Source: Aurantiochytrium sp. KH105
Taxonomy: Eukaryota; Sar; Bigyra; Thraustochytrida; Thraustochytriidae
DNA length: 64,000 nt
Direction: 5' to 3'
NCBI GenBank assembly: GCA_003116975.1
Contig: BGKB01000191.1
Coordinates: 61,584-125,583, forward strand
This document shows positions 45,717-56,262 of this stretch, piece by piece. Positions within the stretch are counted from its first letter, which is position 1, and each line of letters starts with the position of its first letter. The position numbers were made by a program, and so were the translations under genes. The notes beneath the pieces are model-generated. The model saw nothing but the letters and a program-made list of their open reading frames with translations. It had not been told where the DNA came from and searched no databases.

Positions 45717-46466
45717 ACTGATTGACTGATTGACAGTGGCAGCGAGGAAAGAGAGGCCATTGCAAAACCGCCGTCCCGGAGAACCCAACGTGCCGCGACT
45801 GCAGCAGTGGCAGCTGCGATGCGCCTTGGTGAAGATCGACCGCTGCGGTGCTCGTCTGTGTCGAGGATATGAGGTCGGCAGAAGCACTGGCGGATGGTGA
45901 AGTGGCTGGGCCTGGCCGCCCGAAGGCGGCCAGTGACTTCAATTTACAGTAAAAGTTGTGACCGCCATGGCCGCGCGACTCGGAATGGCCGCGAGAGACG
46001 GACACCGCCGCAGCCGTGGTGCCGGCCGCGGACATTGATCACTGCAGTGGTGCTATTACCTACTTGGGTGTTGAAACATTATAGAGTCCTCGAGCTGGCG
46101 GGCCCGGCAGTGCAGTGCACTGCAACGCGGTATACGTAACTTCGCTCTAGTTACGTTGCGTTGCGTCGCGTTGCGTTGCGGTGCGGTGAGCACAGCACTG
46201 GCGGCCTCACAAAAGCCGGTTTCGCACTATACTGGTGTAGCACCGTGCTACACCCGGCAATGTACCGTGCGTAGGGCTGACAACAACTGGCTGGCAGCAA
46301 AGGCAGCGGGTTCTGGTAGAACACAAATGAGGCGCTTGCTTGCGGAACACACACACACGCACACTCGCACGCTCGGCAGAAGGTAGTTACACACTGCGCG
46401 TTGGGCCCGGCCACAGGCGTGTTGTACTATAAGTGTAAGTTCTATCTATGTTAGGTTTGTTGATCA

Positions 46467-49400
46467 CTAGGTCTTTTCAGATTTGCTCTTGGTTTTCTTC
46501 TTCTCCTTGTCCTTTGTCTTGTCCTTCTTTTTGTCCGTGTTCTTGCTTCTGTCCTTGTTCTTGGCCGATGCCGCCGGCGCCGCAGAAGACTTTTCGCCTT
46601 TCTTTGCAGACTTGGCACGGGGCTTTGCTGTGGAAGATGAGGGACCTGCGCTGTCGGTGTCCGAGGCACTCGAAGATACACTCGCGTTTTCGTCGTCATC
46701 GTCATCGTCATTGTCATCCAGTTCGTCGTCATCATCGTCGCTGTCGCCACTTCCACGGACAAAGACATGGAACCAAATCCATGCCGTCATAACCGCGGCG
46801 GTGGCATAGGATAGTCCCGAATCAAGACCGCCAAGAGCAAACGCGAGAGGAATGAGCACGACGAACATGGCCGAGGCCGTTAAGATCTTCCTGCCAAGTC
46901 GAGGACCTCCTCGATCGATCTCAATGTCGTCCTCGTCCGCAATCCCCGCGTCGCTTTCGAGGTCATCATCTAAAGAATCTCTCGATCGCGACTTTTCCAG
47001 TTTGGCATCTTTGCTCAAAGAAGTTTTTGGCCCCTTGTCGTCCTCCTTTTTCGCAGGACGGATCGTCTCAATTGCCGCGAGAATTTCTCTGCGAACAGCA
47101 AACTGAGAAATTCCAATGCTCCGAAGGTCGGCATGTTTCACGCGGTGCAAGGCTTCCACGGACGAAAAACCAGCTTTGTCTAAAAGTTTGCGCTCGTCCT
47201 CGAATCCGTGCTCCCGAAACACTCGTTTCATCATCATCTCGTCGGACTCTTGCGGCTCCTTCTTGTTGTTGGAGTCCTTTTTAGCAGAGGTGGTGAAACC
47301 TACGTCATTTGCTTCCACACCCCTTCCGTCAGTCTTTTTGTTCTTTTTCTTGGAAGACTTTTCGGCTGGCTCTGGGGAATCATGCGAACCTTGATTCTTC
47401 GTTGTGAATTCATTGTCGTCATCCTCTTCGTCACCATCTCGTTGCAACGGTGGTGGAGGTGAAACGAGGCGCTTCTTTGGCTTCTTGACTTTGCTTGATG
47501 TCTGGAGAATATCTGACTGCGCTGCGCTGCTAAACGCCTCGTCTTCCAGAAACGGCTCGGCCTCCAAAGGGTCCCTGCCCGAGTCTCGACTTTGGGTCGA
47601 GTCGCGCCTGCCGCGTCGACCGGCGTCGCTCGCGTCCCGATCAATGTTACTAGCCCTTGGACTTCTTGGTTGACGACCACGCTCCTTGACCTCAAACTCA
47701 TCCGTCGCTTCTGGCGACTTTGTTTTCTTCTTCTTGTCATTCTTCTTTTTCTTGCTTAATTTTTTCTCCTTCTTCGATTTTGTTTTGCTCTGTTTTGCGT
47801 CAGTATCAAAGCCCCATTCCCCTCCGACATCATTTTGCACGTCGTCTTCGTCGAAATTGTCATCATCATCGAAACTTCCCGCGCCGTCGCGAGGGCTATT
47901 TTGTTGAGGACTGTTTTGCCGCGAGCCCAATGCATTGACAAAAGACAAATCGTCCAGCTGTTGAGGCGGCGGAGGAGGAGATTCGAGTTTGCGGTTCCGC
48001 GCGCGGCTTTCGCCGTTGCCGATTTCGCCTTCATCGTCCCAAGCGAGGTCTTCGTTGTAGTCAGGAATGATGATGGAGGGTGCTGTGTAAGGCTCCTCGT
48101 CATGGCGCGACTCGATTTCACGCACCTCCAATTTGGCCAAGTTGAAGGTGACGCGAGTGGCGACCGGAGAACAAACAAGTCCGAGTGACTTTGCCTTCTT
48201 TTGCTGCTTGGCGCGCTCGTGGCGCGCCTGTCGCCTGCGGTAGCGACGCATTCGATTCAAATACTGCAAGACTGCGAGCTGGATCGTTTGCGCAGCCTCT
48301 TCGCGGCGTTCGCTCATGACGCGCCGCAGGTGGCGAGCTGCGCTCTGACGGACCATGCACTGGATCATCGTGGCTGCCTCTCTTTGCAATTGATGCTCAA
48401 CATGCACGCGAAAGACGCGCTGAATGACACGGGCGGCACGACCGTGCGCAGCGTCTTTGGCCATTTCAAGCAGAGTAAAGCTGTGCTGACGCAGGAAAAC
48501 TTTGGTCTTTCCCGTCTGAAAATCGGCGCCATAGACGAGGCCAAAGCAGCGCAGAATGTCCTTGCAGTAGCCTTGTAACTTGGTGCGTGATGCTCCCCTC
48601 GACAAGGCCAGCGCGCGCGATGGTGTTCCAAAGTAGCGCCCAGCCCGCACGCTCGGTCCGAGGAGCGGCAAAAGCGTGCAGAAACGCATCAGAAAATCCT
48701 CGTACACCATGCGCGTCAGGTAGCCGCCTCGCGCGACCTGGACCATTTGTAGAACGCCCGAGTAGCGAAGCTGTTCCACAAGACGCGGACGATCAAGGTA
48801 GCCTGGCTCGTCTTCGTCGTTGGGCTTGAGGCAGCGTACAAAATGCGTCTCGCTTGCGCGAATGGTCTGCAACGCGGCGTCGAGCTGCGCTTTAAAGTGA
48901 GCCATGACGGTCTTTTGCTGAACAGCGCCCCTCGAAAGAGCCGACGCGACAGGGCCGTGTCTATTGCGAAGAATGCCATTTGCAGCAGGTCTACCTGGGA
49001 CCGCGCCCTTGCCAGGCGAAGCCTTGGCCCCGAGCTGCTCGTCAAAGTATGAGGCAAGGTCGGCCCCGCCCGCAGCATCGGCAGCATCCTGCGGACAAAG
49101 AATACAAACGATGCGATGCCGCGAAGACCGTAAAAGGTCGACGGCCTCTTGTCGCAGCTCGTTCTTGTTTTTGCGGGTAAAGCCAGCTGCAGAGTACAGC
49201 ACTTGACCAGCAAAGTGCCTGACAGTGAAACGCATGTTGCCCCGGTCGTACTGCGAGGCAGGTAGGTATTGTTCATACTGCTTGGGAAGGTGGGCATAGA
49301 TTTTGTTGATGAGCGACTCATCATTTCCATGCGGCACCAGGCAGTTCTCGTCCATAAGCGCCAGCAGACCAATGGGTCGCGACTCAATCATTTCCAGGCA

Positions 49401-51272
49401 AGTGTTATTCTCAGGAAAGTTCACATACTCCCAATTGATGCCCTCGGCATTGTACTCGCGTTGGTCGCGGAGAAAGACGTACTCGTTGAAGAGACTCTGC
49501 AAGCGTTCATTGCAGTAATTGATGCAAAGCTGCTCGAAGCCATTTTGCGCAAAGACCTCAAAGCCAAAGACATCGAGAATGCCAATCTCAAAACCACGGT
49601 GCAGAGCAGGACCCGCATCTGCTGCCTCGCCATACGATGTCGCCCGCGGTGCTCCTCCTGCTGCTGCTGCAGGCGATCTCCGCCGAGGACTGCTGTGACG
49701 TGGCAAGCTGCCCTTGCCAAAGGCTGATCCATTACTCTGCACAGAGGCGGGACTAAGGATCGCCGTGCTAGCCGTAGTGCTCGTTGTGGCATTCGAATCG
49801 GTGGAAGTTGGTGGGTCCGTAAGATTGTGAACGTCGCGCAGACTCTGGTTGACTCGCCAAACGAGCCAAGCAAAGAGACGCTCGTAAAGTGTCATGGCGA
49901 GAGCATCTCGCGCTCGCGCCGCATCCTCGACAGAATTGGGCTTTTCAAAAGACTCGTCCTGACGATGCGCAAAGGATGGGAGGGCATGCGCTTTGCGCGA
50001 GCCGTTGACGCGGATAACGCGCTTACACAGCGCGCGCTCGAGAGCGTTGGCGTCGATTTGCAACAGATCGCAGCAAGCTGCACATGACAACATTGAAGCG
50101 CCCTTAGGGGCTACGCTCGACGCCTCACCATGGTTTCCGGCAGCGAATTCGATGTTGCCGAGGTGCAGGACGCCAGCCACGACTTCAAAGACAGCCTTGA
50201 CCTCGCTGGACGAAAAGCCGAGGACCTTCATAGCATTTTTTACAGCCTCGAGACGCTTGCTATCGGCGTCGACGTCCTCGAGGATAGCCTCGCTATCGGA
50301 AATGTAGGCAAATGCTTCGAGACCACGACCTGTTTCCTGCAGCCTCCAGGCTTGAAGTTCGTCGCGAGAGCCTCCGGCGGACATTGCATAAAAGACATGA
50401 AAGTTGCGCTCGCCAGGACTCTGGTGAGCTAGACGCGCCTTTTCGAGCAGATAAGTCGTGATGCAGCCGCCGTCGAGCGTGCCTTGCACAGGTCGCAAGG
50501 CAACCTGGATTAGTTTGCCAAAGCGAGACGAGTTTTCGTTTCGCAGTGTCGACGCATTGCCAAAGGCCTCTAGGATTGGATTGGCTTGCAGCACGCGATC
50601 GGAGAGCGCGGGCCGCCCGGCACGGCCACGCGGCTTATTTTTCGAGCCGAGACGCAATTCGGTCATTTCGGTGATTGCGCGCAGCAAAATCTTGGTGCTT
50701 TCAGTCTTGCCCGAGCCGGACTCGCCACTCACGAGCACGGTCTGATTGGTGCCGCCTTCATCAAGCGCGTTGACGTAGGCAGTGGATGCGACGCCATAGA
50801 GGTGCGGAGGCAGACCTTCGGTAGCGGCGCCAGCGCGATAGTACTGATTGATGATGGTGCGGCCGTAGAGGCCTTTGATGGGTTTGTAGGGATTAAGCGC
50901 GAGAAGGACTCTTCCCGAGCGTGTGTAGATTTGGTTCGCGTCGAAGCGGGCATGGAGCGTGGCGAGTAATGATGGTTCGTGCAGCGCAGGTACCTGCGTG
51001 AGATCCTCGACGGTCTCGAGCTCGGCGGTGCTCGCGACCAATCGCACCTCGCAATCGGTTCGGGCACTCACTGTTTTCGTTGGATACTTTTTCTTGTTGG
51101 TGGCGGTCTTGACGGAGCGCGCATCCTCTTCCCCGTTTGTGCCAAGTTGCACAAGAAGCCTGTCTGGATCATGTTCGTCCTTGGCGCGGCCCAGGAGTAC
51201 GGCCTCGCGCCATACGAGGTCCTTATCCTTTACCCACAAGCGGTCGCCCTTGCGCAATTTGACAGGTCGCAT
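46467..51272 (-). CDS. Membrane-anchored SAM-domain myosin
   Basis: 1,601 residues from ATG 51272 (MRPVKLRKGDRLWV); further upstream only a GTG plus poly-Gln. An SH3-like N-terminus is followed by a full motor: P-loop GESGSGKTEST, switch I NENSSRFGK, switch II/relay LDVFGFEVFAQNGFEQLCIN, and HFVRCLKPND. There is a Ser/Ala-rich insertion between the helix ending VNQSLRDVHNL and the relay. Two to three weak IQ motifs follow (RVIQRVFRVH, TMIQCMVRQ). The tail is disordered and highly charged, then a SAM domain (about 1348-1405, LLDKAGFSSVEALHRVKHAD), two hydrophobic segments (about 1462-1515, MFVVLIPLAFAL and ATAAVMTAWIWFHVFV) and a Lys-rich end. The hairpin should insert in a membrane, making this an organelle-bound motor. 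Class not assigned. Confidence 0.93.
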   Translation of the reverse strand: MRPVKLRKGDRLWVKDKDLVWREAVLLGRAKDEHDPDRLLVQLGTNGEEDARSVKTATNKKKYPTKTVSARTDCEVRLVASTAELETVEDLTQVPALHEPSLLATLHARFDANQIYTRSGRVLLALNPYKPIKGLYGRTIINQYYRAGAATEGLPPHLYGVASTAYVNALDEGGTNQTVLVSGESGSGKTESTKILLRAITEMTELRLGSKNKPRGRAGRPALSDRVLQANPILEAFGNASTLRNENSSRFGKLIQVALRPVQGTLDGGCITTYLLEKARLAHQSPGERNFHVFYAMSAGGSRDELQAWRLQETGRGLEAFAYISDSEAILEDVDADSKRLEAVKNAMKVLGFSSSEVKAVFEVVAGVLHLGNIEFAAGNHGEASSVAPKGASMLSCAACCDLLQIDANALERALCKRVIRVNGSRKAHALPSFAHRQDESFEKPNSVEDAARARDALAMTLYERLFAWLVWRVNQSLRDVHNLTDPPTSTDSNATTSTTASTAILSPASVQSNGSAFGKGSLPRHSSPRRRSPAAAAGGAPRATSYGEAADAGPALHRGFEIGILDVFGFEVFAQNGFEQLCINYCNERLQSLFNEYVFLRDQREYNAEGINWEYVNFPENNTCLEMIESRPIGLLALMDENCLVPHGNDESLINKIYAHLPKQYEQYLPASQYDRGNMRFTVRHFAGQVLYSAAGFTRKNKNELRQEAVDLLRSSRHRIVCILCPQDAADAAGGADLASYFDEQLGAKASPGKGAVPGRPAANGILRNRHGPVASALSRGAVQQKTVMAHFKAQLDAALQTIRASETHFVRCLKPNDEDEPGYLDRPRLVEQLRYSGVLQMVQVARGGYLTRMVYEDFLMRFCTLLPLLGPSVRAGRYFGTPSRALALSRGASRTKLQGYCKDILRCFGLVYGADFQTGKTKVFLRQHSFTLLEMAKDAAHGRAARVIQRVFRVHVEHQLQREAATMIQCMVRQSAARHLRRVMSERREEAAQTIQLAVLQYLNRMRRYRRRQARHERAKQQKKAKSLGLVCSPVATRVTFNLAKLEVREIESRHDEEPYTAPSIIIPDYNEDLAWDDEGEIGNGESRARNRKLESPPPPPQQLDDLSFVNALGSRQNSPQQNSPRDGAGSFDDDDNFDEDDVQNDVGGEWGFDTDAKQSKTKSKKEKKLSKKKKNDKKKKTKSPEATDEFEVKERGRQPRSPRASNIDRDASDAGRRGRRDSTQSRDSGRDPLEAEPFLEDEAFSSAAQSDILQTSSKVKKPKKRLVSPPPPLQRDGDEEDDDNEFTTKNQGSHDSPEPAEKSSKKKNKKTDGRGVEANDVGFTTSAKKDSNNKKEPQESDEMMMKRVFREHGFEDERKLLDKAGFSSVEALHRVKHADLRSIGISQFAVRREILAAIETIRPAKKEDDKGPKTSLSKDAKLEKSRSRDSLDDDLESDAGIADEDDIEIDRGGPRLGRKILTASAMFVVLIPLAFALGGLDSGLSYATAAVMTAWIWFHVFVRGSGDSDDDDDELDDNDDDDDDENASVSSSASDTDSAGPSSSTAKPRAKSAKKGEKSSAAPAASAKNKDRSKNTDKKKDKTKDKEKKKTKSKSEKT

Positions 51273-51458
51273 GTGCTCTGCGTCTGCGTTTGCACACACC
51301 GACGAGATGAATGGTGTATGTATGCGTTTACGAGCTTGCTGTTGCTGTTGCTGTTGCTGTTGCCGTCGCACGGTTTTGCGGCCGCGCGGCGAAGGTCAGG
51401 CCGTCGAGTCAGGGATGCAGTGAAGATGCCCTGTGTCCAGCAATCTTCGGTCCGCACG

Positions 51459-51492
51459 CGCGACTCTCGCGACTCTCGCGACTCTCGCGACA
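51459..51492 (+). repeat. 9-bp repeat GACTCTCGC
   Basis: Three to four tandem copies followed by GACACGAGGCGAGGCGAGGC. Located in the myosin 5' leader/promoter zone. Confidence 0.8.
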
Positions 51493-52793
51493 CGAGGCGA
51501 GGCGAGGCGAGCCGTGCCAGGCCCGCGTCGCGGCACGGCAAGGCACGGCAAGGCAAGGCGAATCGAGGCAGCCGGCCGTGTCTGCTGGGCGCCTCAGACC
51601 TGGCCGTCCAAGTACTACAAGCCTTGCGCACGTGTGCGTGCGTACGTGCGTGCCTGGCTGCCTGTCTGGCCCGTGCTCCTGCTCGGTCCCGGAGGTACGC
51701 CGCCGTCTCCCCGCGCGACGCGCTCGCGTGCGTGCCCGCGCCGAGGCCCTGCTGCGCGTCTGGGCAGCCGGGTTTGTCTTGGCTCCGCGCGGCGCGCGAA
51801 GCGCAGCGGCTGGGCGAGCGAGCGAGCGAGTGCAGTGCACAACAATCAACTCGGGCGCCAACTTTTGGGTGCTCTCGACGAGACGAGCAGCCACTCCGAG
51901 TGCATCGTGCGCGCGTGTCTTTCATTCGCCGCTTGCGTCCCCAGGCAAGTAAGTCGATCATTCGCCGCTTCAAGTGGGCCATCCGCCGCTCCAAGTCACT
52001 TTTCCAGCCACAACTGGACTGACTCGCGCGGCCGGCGCGCGGGCGAGCGCCGAGCGCCCGGTCGCGCGCTAGCGCGCGCAGAAGGCGCAGTCGATGGCCG
52101 GTCCCGCGGGCGCGGCGTGCGAGTGTACCGGACCACGGCCGCGGCCGGGGGAGGGAGCCGGCGGCGGCGCCGGGTCCGGTGCAGGTCTGGGAGCGCGAGC
52201 CACACGTTCGCGGGCGCGGCACCGCGGGGGACGCGCGAGCAGCTGCAGCTACAGCGACTCGTTGAACGTGCGTCCATCGACACCAACATCGACGATGCGA
52301 CGACAGCGACTGCGCCTGCGCCTGCGCCGAAATGCGACGGCGCCCGCGTTGAGGTCACTGTTCACGTGTCGTCTGGGCAGCTGCAGCTGCTTCCTCCCGG
52401 CGGATGACGTTTGCGGGCGGCAAGGAAGGCCGCGCGAGGTAGAAGATGGACGATGCCGCGGGCTGGGCGATCGATGACCACGAGAGCACAGCGCAGGCTC
52501 AGGCCGCGCGTTCTCTCAGGCGCGGCGAGGTGTATGCACGGGTGGACGCATGGCACGTCGCAGCCGAGCCTGCGCGCTCCGAGCGCACGCGCACGAGACG
52601 CGCGCCGGACTGACCGTGGCGGCAAGAGCGGCGGCTGCTGCAGCTGCAGCTGGTGTTGGTGCTGCGCTCGTGCGAGCGTGTGCGGCTGGCCGTGATGGTC
52701 GTGCGTGCGCGCTGTGCGGGTGCGGGTGTGTGTTGATGTGGATGGGACGACAGCGTCCATTCATTCGATGGTTCGTTCGATTCTTGGGCGAGC

Positions 52794-52840
52794 GAGCCGA
52801 GACGAGCGAGCCGAGACGAGCGAGCCGAGACGAGCGAGCC
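52794..52840 (+). repeat. 14-bp tandem repeat GAGCCGAGACGAGC
   Basis: Three perfect copies (52794, 52808, 52822) plus GAGCC. Confidence 0.9.
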
Positions 52841-53308
52841 TCGCGTGCCGACCAAAAATGAATGCGACAGCGGTCATGCGAAAGGAAAGGCTGGGTCAGC
52901 TTGTGATGCTTTTTCGACGAGATGACCAAGATCCAGCCGCAGCTGCAGCAGCAGCAGCAGCTGCAGCCGCAGCCGGCTGCGGCTGTTGCAAATAAATGTT
53001 GCTGCGTATTTTTTTTAATTAATGCTGTGCTCGCGCGCAGGGGCAATTTTTGTGAATGGCTCTTGCTTTTCTTGCTCTTGCCATTGCTCTTGACCGTCAT
53101 TGATGGACGGATAATAAATAGATTCTTTGCAGCGCTCGCCTCCTTCCACACGCGCGCCGCAGCCGACGCTGCGAGGATCCATCCCTCCCTCCATCCACAT
53201 CATGTCGCACTCTACCATCACGACGCTCTCGCAGTCGCACCTCTCGCTCGCGACCACTCATCGCGGGCCGGGACCGGGACGCTGGCATCCGCCGCAGCCG
53301 CTGGCTGG

Positions 53309-53358
53309 CTGGCTTGCTTGCTTGCTTGGTTACTTGCTTGCTGTTGCTTGCTTGCTTG
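53309..53358 (+). repeat. Interrupted TTGC tetranucleotide repeat
   Basis: Runs of GCTTGCTTGCTTGC broken by GGTTAC and TGTTGC. The same unit appears near 13290 and 59886. Confidence 0.8.
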
Positions 53359-54370
53359 CCTCCGATGATGGATGATGTTGCTCCCGGTCCCACGCCGCGA
53401 TCCGGTCAGTCTTCTTGGGCTCGACGATGACCCGGCCAGATGGAATGGATGATCGAAGGGAACGAACGAAGGAATGTCGGAATAAATGAAAGGAGACCGG
53501 TTGGACGCCGGCCGGCCGGCTGGTTCTGCGATATGGGCACGCACGAGAATCGTCATCGCTGCTGGTTCTGGCCTGCCAGCACCAGCTGGCTGTAGCTAAG
53601 AAGGCAGAAAGAGGCAAGCCAAACAAACTCGGGCCAAGGCGTGCTAAGCTCAAGTTGGAGCCAACGCAAGTGGAGTCAGCGTCAGGTCGCGAGTAGAGCC
53701 CGCGCGCTCCGCGGGTTTTCCGCCGCGAGGAGCTCGCGCTGCGCGTCCTCCCTCCATCTCCATCGTGGTCGTCCGTCAACAAACTTGAAGGGCTCTGCGC
53801 TGGGTTTCAGAGGGGCACCAGCGGAGTCTTTCGTCCCGATTGCGCCCGCGTCATCCCTGCCTCCATCGTCGCAGCGCGGAAGGCCGCGCGGGCCGGGCGC
53901 CACTCCTGCGCAGGGTGCCCCCCCCCCCCTTCCCCTCGGGTCCAAGAAAACAAAAATAAATAAAAATCGTTGATTTCTCTCGCCTCGGACTCGGACGCAA
54001 GGCGAGCAAGCAACGCAAGCAACGGCGCGATTTTACCGTGCTTGCGACCCTCGTTTCCACGGTTCTTTCTTCCGTGTTTTCGCGCTTCCGAGTCCTCCCT
54101 GCTTCCTCCTCCTGGCCTTCCTTCCCTCCTTCCATTCTCTCCATCCCCATTTCCTTTCAAGTTCCTTTTTTCTTTTCCTTCTTTCTTTCCTTCTTTGTTT
54201 ATCTATGTTATTTCTCCGAGGCCGCAGAGAGACAGTGACGGTGCGCAGCCAAGGAAGGGAGACGACGAGCCTCGCCCGCGTCGAGTCCAGCCAGCGCGAG
54301 TCGATCGAGTCCAAGCCGCTGCGCTGCGCGAGTGCTGCGCTGGCCGTGCCGCGGCGTGGGTTGGGCTGGG

Positions 54371-54375
54371 TTTGC

Positions 54376-54408
<33 letters not shown>

Positions 54409-54409
54409 T
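54371..54409 (+). repeat. TGCG tetranucleotide repeat
   Basis: About eight copies of GTGC/TGCG in tandem in a gene-free stretch upstream of PHGDH. Confidence 0.85.
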
Positions 54410-54813
54410 TGACTGGGTTGGCTACCCAGCCAGCCAAGGTGGTTGCCATGGATTGCTGTTGCTCTTGGCAGGGGCGATGTGAGAAAGAAGGAAGGCCCAC
54501 AGCACATCACAGCAGTGCAGCGCAGTGCAGTGCAGTGCAGTGCAGCGCAGAGCGGCAGTGCAATGCGATTCATGCGGCGCGGTGCACTGTTGTGCAGTAC
54601 CGGTGGTCGGTGCGTAATCAATCCACAGGCCGCGCTGCCAGCCTGCCAACCAGCCAGTCGGCCTGGCTGCCTCAGAGTCTCTCTGCAGAGCCTGGCTGCC
54701 AGTGAGTGGCCAGTCGAGCAGGGGCAAAGCAGAAACCCTTTGCATCCGAAGAGCACGCGCAGCAGCACCAGCAGCCGCAGGAGGAGAGAAGAAGCAAGAG
54801 CAAGAGCAGCAAG

Positions 54814-56262
54814 ATGATGCTCTCGCAGGCCAACGCCGCGCTGCGGCCCGTCTCGCGCCTGGGTGGCGTGAGGTTCATGTCCGCCGCGGTCTCGGACGAG
54901 GTCAAGATGCTCGAGAAGCTGCTGGCCGAGGCCAAGGAGCGCGACGCCGGCAAGTGCGCCGAGGAGAGCGCCGCCGAGGCCGCAGAGGTCGCCGCCGCTG
55001 GACCCAAGTTCAACATCGGCACCTTCAACGCCATCAGCTCCGCCGGTCTCAACACCTTCCCCACGCGCAAGTACGAGATCGTCCCCATGGCCGACAAGAG
55101 CGACGAGGAGATCCATGCCATCCTCCTCCGCTCGCACAAGCTCAGCGGAGACCAGGTCCCAGACACCACCCGCGCCGTGGCCCGCTGCGGCAGCGGCACC
55201 AACAACATTGACGTTGCCGCCCTCACCGAGCGCGGCATCCCGGTCTTCAACACCCCGGGCGCAAACGCCAACGCCGTCAAGGAGCTCTCCATCTGCGGCC
55301 TTCTCCTCGCCAGCCGCGGCATCGTCGAGGGCATCAACCACGTCGGCACCATCGTCAAGGAGGATGGTGAGGACTTTGCCAAGTGCAAGAAGCGCGTCGA
55401 GTCCGACAAGAAGATGTTCGTCGGCCGCGAGCTCACCGGCAAGACCCTCGGTGTCATCGGCCTTGGCCACATTGGCGCCTCCGTCGCCCAGACCGCCATC
55501 GCTCTCGGCATGAACGTCACCGGCTTTGACCCGGCCATCTCCCTCGAGGGCGCCTGGCGTCTTCCCGGTGACATCCTCAAGCGCGCCAGCTCGCTCGAGC
55601 AGCTCGTGCGTGAGAGCGACTACATCTCGCTCCACGTCCCTTACATCAAGGACGCCACTCACCACCTCATCAACGCCGACATGCTCAAGGCCATGAAGCC
55701 CAACGCTGCCATTATCAACTTTGCCCGCGGTGAGCTCGTTGACTCCGCCGCCATGCGCCAGCTCCTCGAGTCCGGCGACCGCACCGGCCGCTACATCACC
55801 GACTTCGTCGACGAGTCCCTCCACGACCACCCCAAGGTCATCACCATGCCGCACCTTGGCGCCTCCACGGCCGAGGCCGAGGAGAACGCCGCCTCCATGG
55901 CCGCCATGGAGATCATGGACTTTATCGAGACCGGCACCATCCAGAACTCGGTCAACTTCCCCACCGCCAAGCTCGACCGCCTCCCTGCCGAGAGCCGCCG
56001 CATCTGCATTGTCAACCGCAACGTCCCCGGTATGCTCGGTCTTATCACCAGCACCCTCGGCCGCGCCAACATTAACATCATGCAGCAGATCAACGTCTCC
56101 CGCGACAACATCGCCTACAACGTCGTCGACATTGCCGACAGCCACTCCCCCGAGGACCTTGCCAAGCTCCAGGACGATATCTCCAAGCTTGACGGTGTCA
56201 TCTCCTCGCGCATCGTCTCCGGCAAGGATGGCAAGCCTGGCTTCTTCTATGTCAACGCCTAA
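54814..56262 (+). CDS. PHGDH: D-3-phosphoglycerate dehydrogenase, mitochondrial-type
   Basis: 482 residues from ATG 54814 (a second ATG follows at once); the frame before it is leader. The N-terminal 25 residues (MMLSQANAALRPVSRLGGVR) are basic and free of acid residues, typical of a mitochondrial presequence. Substrate/NAD domains: RCGSGTNNID, the Rossmann motif GVIGLGHIGAS, and catalytic Arg (NFARGELVD), Glu (DFVDESLHD) and His (TMPHLGAST). A C-terminal ACT domain (about 400-482, NRNVPGMLGLITSTLG) suggests feedback control by serine. The enzyme oxidises 3-phosphoglycerate to phosphohydroxypyruvate in serine synthesis. It resembles the short, E. coli-like type lacking the extra ASB domain. 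Codons end almost always in C or G, indicating high expression. Confidence 0.95.
   Translation: MMLSQANAALRPVSRLGGVRFMSAAVSDEVKMLEKLLAEAKERDAGKCAEESAAEAAEVAAAGPKFNIGTFNAISSAGLNTFPTRKYEIVPMADKSDEEIHAILLRSHKLSGDQVPDTTRAVARCGSGTNNIDVAALTERGIPVFNTPGANANAVKELSICGLLLASRGIVEGINHVGTIVKEDGEDFAKCKKRVESDKKMFVGRELTGKTLGVIGLGHIGASVAQTAIALGMNVTGFDPAISLEGAWRLPGDILKRASSLEQLVRESDYISLHVPYIKDATHHLINADMLKAMKPNAAIINFARGELVDSAAMRQLLESGDRTGRYITDFVDESLHDHPKVITMPHLGASTAEAEENAASMAAMEIMDFIETGTIQNSVNFPTAKLDRLPAESRRICIVNRNVPGMLGLITSTLGRANINIMQQINVSRDNIAYNVVDIADSHSPEDLAKLQDDISKLDGVISSRIVSGKDGKPGFFYVNA

Larger units (their letters stand above)
45174..46466. other. Intergenic region between PARP and membrane-anchored myosin
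   Basis: 1.3 kb. It holds (CTG)n at 45195-45246, (CTTT)n at 45680-45716, short GTTGC/GTGCG repeats near 46155-46190 and a CA-rich run near 46349-46365. No gene is supported; part is the PARP promoter and part the myosin 3' region. Confidence 0.45.
51273..54813. other. 3.5-kb microsatellite-rich intergenic region
   Basis: No supported gene. Frames on both strands of up to 330 residues are Arg/Ala/Ser-rich and mutually overlapping. Arrays: GACTCTCGC at 51459-51492, GAGCCGAGACGAGC at 52794-52840, TTGC at 53309-53358, C11 near 53918, GTGC/TGCG at 54371-54409 and TGCAG at 54513-54544. A 45-residue frame ending in poly-Ala (52858-52995) is noted but not called. The last few hundred bases are the PHGDH leader. 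Confidence 0.45.

Noticed and set aside
51230-52407. Two ~325-residue frames on opposite strands
   Set aside because: They overlap, are low complexity and begin inside the first codons or leader of the myosin gene. No motif on either strand.
52858-52995. 45-residue frame ending in 13 Ala and GCGCCK
   Set aside because: The Ala run is a GCA/GCN microsatellite and there is no homology or context. It could be a chance frame.
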